In this document: positions 32,532-40,172 of the stretch, one piece after another | Layout of the letters: every line of letters begins with the position of its first letter | Position numbering within the stretch: the stretch's first letter is position 1 | NCBI RefSeq assembly: GCF_016860545.1 | Contig: NZ_BNEB01000005.1 | Coordinates: 1,488,001 to 1,552,000, forward strand | Length of the DNA stretch: 64,000 bases | Origin: Streptomyces asoensis | Lineage (GTDB): Bacteria > Actinomycetota > Actinomycetes > Streptomycetales > Streptomycetaceae | Reading direction: 5' to 3' | Translations under genes and position numbers: made by a program | The notes under the pieces: generated by a model | The model's database searches: none | What the model saw: the letters and a program-made list of their open reading frames with translations, nothing else | What the model was told of the DNA's origin: nothing

Positions 32532-32879
32532 GTGAGTGAGCAGCACACCTACCGGGTGATCGTCCGGGGTACGTGGGACGGTCTCACCGACGAGGCGCGC
32601 GCCCGTCTGGTCGCCGAGGCGGCCGATCACGGCCTGACGAGCATGCGGTTCACCGAGGAGGGCACGCTCACCTACGAGCCGTCACCCCTGAAGCACTTCT
32701 CGATGCGGTACGTGGTGGTGTCGGACGCGGCGGACGGCGAGGAGATGGCGGGCGCGCTCGCCGAGGAGCGCGCCGAGACGACCCTGCGCGAGCTGGAGCT
32801 CGGTCACACCGGGCTGCGGTCGACGGTCACGGACCTCGACACCATGAAGATCAACTTCAAGCCCGCATCTCGGCGGTGA
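32532..32879 (+). CDS. Conserved hypothetical protein (DUF6204-like)
   Basis: 115-residue protein with no catalytic motif seen. It begins HTYRVIVRGTWDGLTDEARA and has a central FSMRYVVVSD strand. It resembles a Streptomyces family I recall as DUF6204, which is not functionally known. The GTG at 32532 follows GAAGGAGC. Its 3' end overlaps the convergent acetyltransferase gene by 23 bases. Confidence 0.75.
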   Translation: MSEQHTYRVIVRGTWDGLTDEARARLVAEAADHGLTSMRFTEEGTLTYEPSPLKHFSMRYVVVSDAADGEEMAGALAEERAETTLRELELGHTGLRSTVTDLDTMKINFKPASRR

Positions 32880-33402
32880 TCGCCCACCGCTCGTGATCGC
32901 GCCACTCCCCGTCGATGTGGATCATCTTCGGGGAGAAGCCCTCCAGCCGGAACCCGCAGCTGCGGGCCAGGGCGATCGAGGCGGTGTTGCCGGGCTGCGC
33001 GTTGATCTCCAGCCGGTGCAGGCGCATCGCGGTGAAGGCATGGTCCACCACGAGGCCGAGCGCCTCCCGCATCAGCCCCCGTCCGGCCGCGTGCGCGAAG
33101 ACGCCGTAGCCCAGCGCGCCGCACTGGAAGCCGCCCTGGACGATGTTGTTGATGTTGACGAATCCGGCGACGGCTCCGTCCTCCAGGGTGCAGACGAGGA
33201 AGCCCGCCTTGGACGGGTCCTCGATCAGCCGGCCGGCATAGGCCGTGTAGGCGTCGGCGGTCACGGGCGGGAACAGCCACGGACGGTGCAGGTCCTGGCT
33301 CTCCCACGCGCGGGCGGTGAACTCCGGCCCGTCCTCGTAGGTGAAGTGGCGTATCCCCACGCGGGGGCCCTCGGCGAGATGGCGCGAAGCGGTGTGCGGC
33401 AT
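32857..33402 (-). CDS. GNAT N-acetyltransferase, RimJ/RimL type
   Basis: 181-residue acetyltransferase. Motif A for acetyl-CoA binding is GYGVFAHAAGRGLMREALGL near residue 97. Downstream HRLEINAQPGNTASIALARSCGF is the RimL signature (NxxS/xR-CGF), and the domain ends FRLEGFSPKMIHIDGEWRDH. It probably acetylates an N-terminal amino group of a protein or a small amine. ATG 33402; no operon partner is evident. Confidence 0.9.
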   Translation of the reverse strand: MPHTASRHLAEGPRVGIRHFTYEDGPEFTARAWESQDLHRPWLFPPVTADAYTAYAGRLIEDPSKAGFLVCTLEDGAVAGFVNINNIVQGGFQCGALGYGVFAHAAGRGLMREALGLVVDHAFTAMRLHRLEINAQPGNTASIALARSCGFRLEGFSPKMIHIDGEWRDHERWAITAEMRA

Positions 33403-33422
33403 CGGGACAGCCTACGGCCGGG

Positions 33423-33668
33423 TCACCTGCGCCGTTTCCTGAAATACACGAAGTGGGCGCCGCACAGGGCGCCGATGAGCCCCATGGCCAGCAGCGCCGT
33501 CCACAGCGGCACCGTCACCTCGGGGATCAGCAGGCGGATCTTGGTGGGGCGGGTGTTCTCGAAGATGAAGATCAGGGCGAGGACGGCGAGCACCAGGACG
33601 GCGATCCGGCCTGGCGTCAGCGCTCCGCGCCTGCCGTTCACGGAGGCCTTCGAGGTCTTCGGGCTCAT
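33423..33668 (-). CDS. LapA-domain small membrane protein
   Basis: 81-residue protein with two hydrophobic segments (RIAVLVLAVLALIFIFEN and LWTALLAMGLIGALCGAHF) around the FIFENTRPTKIRLLIPEVTV linker. That layout is typical of the LapA/DUF1049 family. It ends FVYFRKRRR. Role unknown. It lies 20 bases upstream of the acetyltransferase gene on the same strand. Confidence 0.85.
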   Translation of the reverse strand: MSPKTSKASVNGRRGALTPGRIAVLVLAVLALIFIFENTRPTKIRLLIPEVTVPLWTALLAMGLIGALCGAHFVYFRKRRR

Positions 33669-33755
33669 AGGTCCAGGGTGAGCCCCGAAGCCCGCTCACG
33701 CACGGTGAGCCCGGCCCCCGGGTGAGGCCGCGGGCCCGCCCGGCACGGCGGGGCG

Positions 33756-34688
33756 TCAGCGCAGGGCCGGCTCGTCCAGCGTCAGCGTGCCCTCGTCGGC
33801 GTCGAGGGTGGCGGGCACGCCCAGGGGCATGGTCAGCGCCCCCTCGCAGTGCCCGAAGCCGAACTCCTCGACGACGGGCACGCCGAGGCCGGCGAGCCGG
33901 TCCACGAGGACCGGGCGCAGCGCCTCGTAGGAGCCGCAGCGGTCCCACGAGCCGAGCAGGACACCGTGGACGCCGTCCAGCCATCCGGTGCGAAGGAGCT
34001 GGGTCAGGGCCCGGTCGACGGCGTACGGCTGCTCCCCCACGTCCTCGAGCAGGAGCAGCCCGCCGCGGGCGCCGGACCGGGTGTGCGGGGTGCCGTGGCC
34101 GGTGGCCAGCAGCGTCAGACAGCCGCCCAGGGTGACACCGCGTGCCCGTCCGGACGCCAGGGCGGGGCGCACGGGGCGGGCGGCGCCGAGGGTCCGCACG
34201 GTCTCGGGGGCGAACAGGGTGGCCCTGAGGTGTTCCTGGGCTCGGGCGTTCTTGATGAAGTCGATGCCGGCGGCCACCGGCCCGTAGAGCGTGACCAGAC
34301 CCAGCCGGACCGCGAACGCCTCGTGCAGGGTGGTGGCGTCGCTGAAGCCGACGAACACCTTCGGTCCGGCAGCCCGCATCGCGTCCCAGTCGAGCAGGTC
34401 GACGACCCGCTGGGCGCCGTAACCGCCGCGGGCGCACAGCACGGCGTCGACGCGCGGATCGCACCAGGCCCGCTGGAGGTCGGCCGCCCGGTCGGCGTCG
34501 GTGCCCGCGAGGTGCGGCAGCCGGCCGTGCCGGTCCAGCACGTGGGGCGCCACCACCGGGTCGAGATCCCAGCCGCGCAGCAGGTCCAGTCCTGCCTGGA
34601 GCCGCTCCTCCGCCACCGGCCCGCTGGGCGCGACGACCGCGACCCGGGCGCCGGGGGCCAGCCGGGACGGCCGCACGAGTTCCTTCAC
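33756..34688 (-). CDS. LD-carboxypeptidase (peptidase S66)
   Basis: 310-residue S66 serine peptidase that cleaves the terminal D-Ala from cytoplasmic murein tetrapeptides in characterised members. The nucleophile is the Ser of VGFSDATTLHEAF near residue 108. The Glu is in LLLLEDVGEQPYAVD and the His in FGFGHCEGALTMPLG. The GTG at 34688 overlaps the stop of the S9 peptidase (GTGA), so the long open frame upstream is not used. It is the last of four coupled peptidase genes. No signal peptide, so it acts in the cytoplasm on recycled wall peptides. Confidence 0.92.
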   Translation of the reverse strand: MKELVRPSRLAPGARVAVVAPSGPVAEERLQAGLDLLRGWDLDPVVAPHVLDRHGRLPHLAGTDADRAADLQRAWCDPRVDAVLCARGGYGAQRVVDLLDWDAMRAAGPKVFVGFSDATTLHEAFAVRLGLVTLYGPVAAGIDFIKNARAQEHLRATLFAPETVRTLGAARPVRPALASGRARGVTLGGCLTLLATGHGTPHTRSGARGGLLLLEDVGEQPYAVDRALTQLLRTGWLDGVHGVLLGSWDRCGSYEALRPVLVDRLAGLGVPVVEEFGFGHCEGALTMPLGVPATLDADEGTLTLDEPALR

Positions 34689-36673
34689 CGCATGAGCTCC
34701 AACCTGGGGATTCCTGGCGGGCACAGCCCGAACACCTGAGCGTACAGCGACAGCTCGGCCTCCAGCGCCCGCGCCATCGTCGCGGTCCGCCGGAAGCCGT
34801 GGCCCTCGCCCTCGAAGGCGAGGTACGCGTGCGGCAGCGCCCGCCCCGCCAGCCGGGCCAGGAACCGCTCGCACTGGGCGGGCGGGCAGATCACGTCGTC
34901 CAGCCCCTGGAGCAGCAGGAACGGGACGGTGATCCGGTCCGCGTGCTCGATCGGCGAGCGCTGCGCGTAGCGGGCCGGCACGTCGTCCGGCGGCCCGACG
35001 AGACCGTCCGGGTAGCGGGACTCGAAGTCGTGGGTCTCCCCCGTCGCCCAGGCCGTCAGGTCCAGCACGGGGTAGCGGATCGTGGCGCAGGCGTAGACGT
35101 CCGTCCGGGTGAGGGAGACGGCGGCCGTCCAGCCGCCCGCGCTGCCGCCGCGCACGGCCAGCCGCCGGCGGTCGGCGGTGCCCTCCTCGGCCAGGGCCAG
35201 GGCGACGGCCGCGCAGTCCTCCACGTCGACGACCCCCCACTGCTCGCGCAACCGCTCGCGGTACTCCCGCCCGTATCCGGTCGAGCCCCCGTAGTCGACC
35301 ACGGCGACCCCGAGGCCGCGCGAGGTGAAGTAGGCGATCTCCAGGTCCAGGACGAGCGTGGCGCGATCGGTGGGACCGCCGTGCACCCACACGACGTACG
35401 GCGGCAGCTCGTGGTCCGGGGCGGCGTGCCCGGGGTGGTGGGGCGGGTAGACGTGGGCGTGGACGTCCCGGCCGTCGGGGCCCGTGAAGGTGCGGATCCG
35501 GGGCTCGGGGTAGTGGGCGGGGTCCACGGCGTCCTCGTGCGCGGCCCCGATCACCCGGGCCCGGCCGGTCGCGGTGTCCAGCTCGACCACCTCGTAGGCG
35601 CTGCGCGGGCTGCCCGCGACGGCGACGACGCGGCCGCCCCGCACCGCGAGGGTGGGCGCGAACTCCGTCCACGGTCCGGCCGCGTCGACGAGCTCCGCGG
35701 ACTCCGGGTCGAGCACGCCGAGCGCGGTGGCGCCCCTGCCGTGCACGACGGCGACGAGGCCGCCGTCCAGCGGCGCGAACCAGCGCTGCCCGAGCTTCCA
35801 CAGGGCGCCGCCGAACTCCTCGTCGCGGGGGCACAGCGGGCGGTGGTCGCGGTACAGGTTCCACCAGCCGCTGCGGTCGCTGGTGTACAGCAGGCCGTCC
35901 TCCGCCGTCGGCGCAGTGGCGCCGGCGTCCTGCGGCGGGCGCGCCCAGTCGACCTGCGCGATCGACTCGCCCGGTCCGCCGGCCACCACCCGGGCGCCGC
36001 TCAGGTTCCCGTCGTCGGTGACGTCGGCGACGATCACCTCCGTGCCGTCCCAGGGCATCCGGGGATGGTCCCAGGCCAGCCAGGCCGCGCGGCGGCCGTC
36101 GGGCGAGAGACGGGCGCCGGTGACGAACCGGCGGCGGTCGTCGGTGAGTTCACGTACGGCGGCGCGGTCGTCGGCGGCGGATCCGTCCAGCGGTACCGCG
36201 GCCAGCACGCGGCGCACGTCGGTCGGCACCCCGCCCGTGAACTCCTCCAGCACGCACCACACCTCGTCCCCCGCCGGCGACACCTGGGGCTCGGCCCAGC
36301 GCAGTCCGCCGCCCACCGGGGAGAGGGGGGTGAGCGGACGCGGGGGGACGCCCTGCTCGTACCGGTACAGCCGCTGGTCGGTGAAGTGCACGAACACCAC
36401 GAGGGGCCGGCCCTCGCGCAGGACACCGGCCCACGGGTGTCCGCCGTACTCGACGACCCGGCTGCGGACGTTCCACGGCGCGGGCAGCACGGACTCCTGC
36501 GTGCCGTCCGCGCGCCGTCTGACCAGGGTGCGCCGGCCCTGTTCGGCGGGCCGGGGCGCGGTCCACCACACCTCGTCGCCGACGAAACCGACGTACTCGG
36601 GGCGCCCGTCGTGCGAGGCCGCGAGGGTGGCGTCGACGGGTGAGGGCCAGGAACCGTACGGCAGGACCTGCAC
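34685..36673 (-). CDS. Prolyl oligopeptidase-type S9 peptidase
   Basis: 662-residue S9C-type serine peptidase. The first ~390 residues are beta-propeller blades (for example QVSPAGDEVWCVLEE and TGARLSPDGRRAAWLAWDHP). The C-terminal alpha/beta-hydrolase domain holds the catalytic triad: Ser in RGGSAGGWTAA, Asp in LLQGLDDVICPP, and His in EGEGHGFRR. It is probably an oligopeptidase or acylaminoacyl peptidase. The GTG start at 36673 follows GGGGGAGA. No signal peptide. Between the M20 gene (stop 36688) and this gene there are only 14 bases. Confidence 0.92.
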   Translation of the reverse strand: MQVLPYGSWPSPVDATLAASHDGRPEYVGFVGDEVWWTAPRPAEQGRRTLVRRRADGTQESVLPAPWNVRSRVVEYGGHPWAGVLREGRPLVVFVHFTDQRLYRYEQGVPPRPLTPLSPVGGGLRWAEPQVSPAGDEVWCVLEEFTGGVPTDVRRVLAAVPLDGSAADDRAAVRELTDDRRRFVTGARLSPDGRRAAWLAWDHPRMPWDGTEVIVADVTDDGNLSGARVVAGGPGESIAQVDWARPPQDAGATAPTAEDGLLYTSDRSGWWNLYRDHRPLCPRDEEFGGALWKLGQRWFAPLDGGLVAVVHGRGATALGVLDPESAELVDAAGPWTEFAPTLAVRGGRVVAVAGSPRSAYEVVELDTATGRARVIGAAHEDAVDPAHYPEPRIRTFTGPDGRDVHAHVYPPHHPGHAAPDHELPPYVVWVHGGPTDRATLVLDLEIAYFTSRGLGVAVVDYGGSTGYGREYRERLREQWGVVDVEDCAAVALALAEEGTADRRRLAVRGGSAGGWTAAVSLTRTDVYACATIRYPVLDLTAWATGETHDFESRYPDGLVGPPDDVPARYAQRSPIEHADRITVPFLLLQGLDDVICPPAQCERFLARLAGRALPHAYLAFEGEGHGFRRTATMARALEAELSLYAQVFGLCPPGIPRLELMR

Positions 36674-36687
36674 GTTCTCCCCCTCCC

Positions 36688-37992
36688 CTAGGCCGTCCGC
36701 AGGAACCGGTCGAGCACCCGGACGCCGAAGTGCAGGGCCTGCACCGGGACGCGTTCGTCGACGCCGTGGAAGAGGGCCTGATAGTCGAAGCCCTCCGGGA
36801 GTCTCAGCGGGGCGAAGCCGTAACCGTTGATGCCCAGCCGTGAGAACTGCTTGGCGTCCGTGCCCCCCGACATGCAGTACGGCACCACGTGGCCTTCGGG
36901 CGCGAACTCCTCGACGGCGGCCCGCATTCCGGCGAACAGCGGGACGTCCAGCGGTGCCTCCAGGGCGACTTCGCGGTGGTGGAACTCCCAGTCGACGCCG
37001 GGGCCGGTGAGGAGGTCGAGCGTCGCACGGAACTCGTCCTCGGTACCCGGGAGATAGCGGCCGTCCACCAGGGCGACGGCCTCCCCCGGGATCACGTTGA
37101 CCTTGTAACCGGCCTCCAGCACGGTCGGGTTGGCGCTGTTGCGCACGGTCGCCTCGACCAGCGCGGCCGCCGGGCCGAGCTTCGCCAGCAGCGCGTCGAC
37201 ATCGTCCAGGTCCGGCTCGACGCCGTGGAGCGCGGCCAGTGCGGTGAGCGCGGCCCGCACGGTCGGGGTGAGCCGCACCGGCCAGGTGTGCTCGCCGATC
37301 CGGGTGACGGCGGCGGCCAGCCGGGTCACCGCGTTCTCCCGGTTGACCTTGGAGCCGTGCCCGGCGCGTCCGCGCGCGGTGAGCTTCAGCCACCCGGTGC
37401 CGCGTTCTCCCGCAGCAATGGGGTAGATCTCGCGGCCGGCCCCGTCGTGGAAGGTGAACGCCCCCGACTCGCCGACGGCCTCGGTGCAGCCCTCGAACAG
37501 CTCCGGGTGCCGGTCGGCGAGGAACCCGGCGCCGTCCTCGGCACTGGCCTCCTCGTCCGCGGTGAAGGCGACGACCAGGTCGCGCCGGGGCCGCACGCCC
37601 TCCCGGGCCCAGGACCGCAGCACGGCCAGGATCATCGCGTCCATGTTCTTCATGTCGACCGCGCCGCGTCCCCAGACGACCCCGTCGCGCACTTCCCCGG
37701 AGAACGGGTGGACGCTCCAGTCGGCGGCCTCGGCGGGGACGACGTCCAGGTGACCGTGGACGAGCAGCGCGTCCGCGGCCGGATCCGTGCCCTCGATCCG
37801 GCCGACCACGTTGGTGCGCCCCGGGGTGCGTTCGAGGAGGACCGGTTCGACACCGGCCTCGGCGAGCAGGGCGGCCGTGTACTCGGCGGCGGGGCGTTCC
37901 CGGCAGTCGCCGCCGCCCCGGTTGGTGGTGTCGATGCGGATGAGGTCGGAGGTGAACGCGACCACCTCGTCGCACGCCCGGGCGTCAGCCAT
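36688..37992 (-). CDS. M20-family metallopeptidase
   Basis: 434-residue zinc peptidase of the M20 family. The first metal site is VHGHLDVVPAE near residue 79. The WGRGAVDMKNMDAM loop and FTADEEASAEDGAGF (with the catalytic Glu) follow. The last ligand is probably the His of YQALFHGVDERV. The dimerisation domain is residues ~190-320. Members act as carboxypeptidases, dipeptidases or deacylases. Its start overlaps the end of the upstream M55 gene by eight bases, so the two are coupled. Confidence 0.93.
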   Translation of the reverse strand: MADARACDEVVAFTSDLIRIDTTNRGGGDCRERPAAEYTAALLAEAGVEPVLLERTPGRTNVVGRIEGTDPAADALLVHGHLDVVPAEAADWSVHPFSGEVRDGVVWGRGAVDMKNMDAMILAVLRSWAREGVRPRRDLVVAFTADEEASAEDGAGFLADRHPELFEGCTEAVGESGAFTFHDGAGREIYPIAAGERGTGWLKLTARGRAGHGSKVNRENAVTRLAAAVTRIGEHTWPVRLTPTVRAALTALAALHGVEPDLDDVDALLAKLGPAAALVEATVRNSANPTVLEAGYKVNVIPGEAVALVDGRYLPGTEDEFRATLDLLTGPGVDWEFHHREVALEAPLDVPLFAGMRAAVEEFAPEGHVVPYCMSGGTDAKQFSRLGINGYGFAPLRLPEGFDYQALFHGVDERVPVQALHFGVRVLDRFLRTA

Positions 37993-38818
37993 ACTGCTCC
38001 TCGATCGCGGCGGAGACGATCGTGGTGACCGCCTTGAAGGTGCGGATCGCCTCGTACATGGTGCCGCTGGTGTAGGCGATCCTGCGCTCGCCCGCCCGGG
38101 TCACGCCGGGGACGACGGTGGCGGCCATCGCGAGGTGCTCGGCGTCGAACTCCGCGGCGACGGTGAACGGCCCCCCGCGCACCGGTTCGCCGCGGACCGC
38201 CAGCCCGGCCGCCTCCTCGGCCGCCGCCCGGATGTCGGCGGCGGTGCGGGCCGGGGTACGGCACACGGCCGCGTACCGGGAGACATGGTCCTTGACCGCG
38301 ACCTTCAGTGCCCCGGGCGCGTACCCGAGGGCGTCCTCGCAGGCCACGTCGTCACCGGTGACGAGGACGACCGGGACCCCGTACTCCGCGACGACCCGCG
38401 CGTTGAGCAGCCCCTCGCTGGCCCGTACGTCGTTCAGCCAGACACCGGTGAGGGAGTTGGCGAGGTAGGTGTGGGCGAGGACGCCCTCCATGCCGGCGCC
38501 CCCGTGGTAGCCGACGAACGCGATGCCGTCGACGTCGCCGTGCTGGACGCCTTCCACCATGGACAGCGCCTTGTGCCGGCCGGTGAGCATCTGCACCCGC
38601 TCGTCGAGCCGTTCGAGCAGCAGGTTGCGCATGCTCCAGTGGGCCTCGTTGACGAGGACCTCGTCCGCCCCGCCGTCGAAGAAGCCCAGCGCCGCGGCGT
38701 TGACGTCGGAGGTGAACATCGACCGGCAGCGTTCCCACTGCGGTGTCCCGGGCAGCACGTCGGCCGGCCAGGTGACGCCGGTGGCGCCCTCCATGTCGGC
38801 GCTGATGAGGATCTTCAC
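37985..38818 (-). CDS. dppA: M55-family D-aminopeptidase (DppA-like)
   Basis: 277-residue zinc D-aminopeptidase of the DppA type. The metal site at the N-terminus is LISADMEGATGV. Further family motifs are FVGYHGGAGMEGVLAHTY, LTGVWLND, and the C-terminal GTMYEAIRTFKAVTTI. Characterised members remove D-Ala from D-amino-acid peptides. The GTG at 38818 gives the family length; the frame is open far upstream but that part is not coding. It is the first gene of the four-gene peptidase run, so cytoplasmic turnover of wall-derived or D-residue peptides is a reasonable inference. Confidence 0.92.
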   Translation of the reverse strand: MKILISADMEGATGVTWPADVLPGTPQWERCRSMFTSDVNAAALGFFDGGADEVLVNEAHWSMRNLLLERLDERVQMLTGRHKALSMVEGVQHGDVDGIAFVGYHGGAGMEGVLAHTYLANSLTGVWLNDVRASEGLLNARVVAEYGVPVVLVTGDDVACEDALGYAPGALKVAVKDHVSRYAAVCRTPARTAADIRAAAEEAAGLAVRGEPVRGGPFTVAAEFDAEHLAMAATVVPGVTRAGERRIAYTSGTMYEAIRTFKAVTTIVSAAIEEQYG

Positions 38819-39019
38819 GTCCACCCCGTCCGCTCGAGGAGACCCGAGCTTATCGGCCCGCGTCCCGGATTCCCCGGGAGCGACTCCCTTCCCGCGCGCT
38901 CGCTTCCCCGGACACGCCGGTGCGCCCGGCCCCGCCGACGTGCTGTGATCGGGGCGGACGAGCCGGCCCACCGGCCGGCGTGCCGGACCGCGCCGCGGCG
39001 ACACGAACGGGGACCCTTC

Positions 39020-39280
39020 ATGACCACGCACACCACCCTGGCGGCGGAGCGCTTCGAGGCGGACCGGCCCCGGCTGCGCGCGATCGCCTACCGCATGCTC
39101 GGTTCGCTCGGCGAGGCCGAGGACGCCGTGCAGGAGACCTGGCTGAGGGCGGCCCGCGCGGATGGTCGACGGACATCTCAGCGGCTCCTCGGGGTCGGTG
39201 ATGTTCCGGTGGTGTTCCTTCACCCCCCTGACCCGCCGCGCCGCGCGCGTGGGACAGCCGCGCCCCGTTCTTCGATGTGA
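39020..39280 (+). pseudogene. Truncated ECF sigma factor (SigJ-like) gene
   Basis: The ATG at 39020 begins a typical ECF region 2: TTLAAERFEADRPRLRAIAY then RMLGSLGEAEDAVQETWLRA, about 47 residues. It then runs into unrelated Arg/Pro-rich sequence and stops at 39280; region 4 and the SnoaL-like tail of SigJ proteins are missing. The break lies near 39160 and is probably a deletion. The following methyltransferase gene points towards it from the right. No ribosome site stands out. Confidence 0.7.
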
Positions 39281-39285
39281 TCGCG

Positions 39286-40011
39286 TCACCCGGTGCGGGC
39301 GGCGACCAGCCACCGCGAGGGGAGCTCGATGCGGCCGCCGTCGGGGGCGGACTCCGTGGTCGTCAGCGGCAGTTCGCCCGCGGCCAGCACCGTGAGGCCC
39401 GCGGCGCGCAGATGGGCGGGCACCGCCTCGTCGGCGACCTCGCCGGGGGCTATGCCGTGGCGCAGGATCGGTGCGAGCTTCGGCGGCGGACCGGCCGGGC
39501 CCTGCGCCAGCGCGCCGAGCACCGGGCGGGCGGCCTGCGAGAGTTCGACGAGGAAGACCCGGCCGCGCTCCCCCACCAGGGCCGCGAGGGCGTCCGCCAG
39601 CGGCTGCCGGTCCGCGGGCTCGCACTGGTGCAGCACCCCCCTCATGTACACGTTGGCGTCGCCGAGTTCGGCGTGCAGTGCCTCGGCCGCGCCCTGGTCG
39701 GCCGCGTCGAGCAGCCGGTAGGCCGCCTGTCCCGCGGGGTCGGCGCGGCGGGCGTGATCGAGGGCCGCGGCGGACAGGTCGGCGCCGACCACACGGGGGA
39801 AGCGGTCGGCGAAGTACCGGGTCTGGGTGCCGTTGCCGCAGCCGAGGTCCAGCAACGTCAGCCCCGGGTCGGCGAGATGGGGTTCGAACAGGGCCAGGTG
39901 GAGGGCCGCGGTGACCTTCGGGTCGGCGTCCCAGAACACCCCGCCCGGTTCCCGCGGGGCCTCGCGCCAGAAGCCCTCCCAGGCCTCGCGGTACCGACTC
40001 GTCACGCTCAT
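39286..40011 (-). CDS. Class I SAM-dependent methyltransferase
   Basis: 241-residue methyltransferase. Motif I is LTLLDLGCGNGTQTRYFADR near residue 54, motif II is VVGADLSAAALDHARR, and a likely motif III region is NVYMRGVLHQC. The start is ATG 40011, with GGGGG upstream; a TTG two codons earlier is less likely. The C-terminal half (residues 150-241) is family-variable. Substrate unknown. Its stop is six bases from the end of the truncated sigma gene. Confidence 0.88.
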   Translation of the reverse strand: MSVTSRYREAWEGFWREAPREPGGVFWDADPKVTAALHLALFEPHLADPGLTLLDLGCGNGTQTRYFADRFPRVVGADLSAAALDHARRADPAGQAAYRLLDAADQGAAEALHAELGDANVYMRGVLHQCEPADRQPLADALAALVGERGRVFLVELSQAARPVLGALAQGPAGPPPKLAPILRHGIAPGEVADEAVPAHLRAAGLTVLAAGELPLTTTESAPDGGRIELPSRWLVAARTG

Positions 40012-40172
40012 GCACAACCCCCTGGTCGCCGGACCGAACCGCCGTGGGTGACGGGCGAGTACGGTCTATCGCTCCCGGGGCGGCGCGACAAGCGGGCCGC
40101 GCGTTCCTTCACACCGTGTCCGCGCTCCGTGCGCGCCTCTCGCGCCTGCGCGCGCCCTCGGCCGGCCGGGGC

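Noticed and set aside
39166..39222. Leftward start of another gene inside the truncated sigma region (GTG, KEHHRNITDPEE)
   Set aside because: The frame gives only about 20 plausible residues, then runs into the Arg-rich complement of the sigma fragment; no ribosome site.
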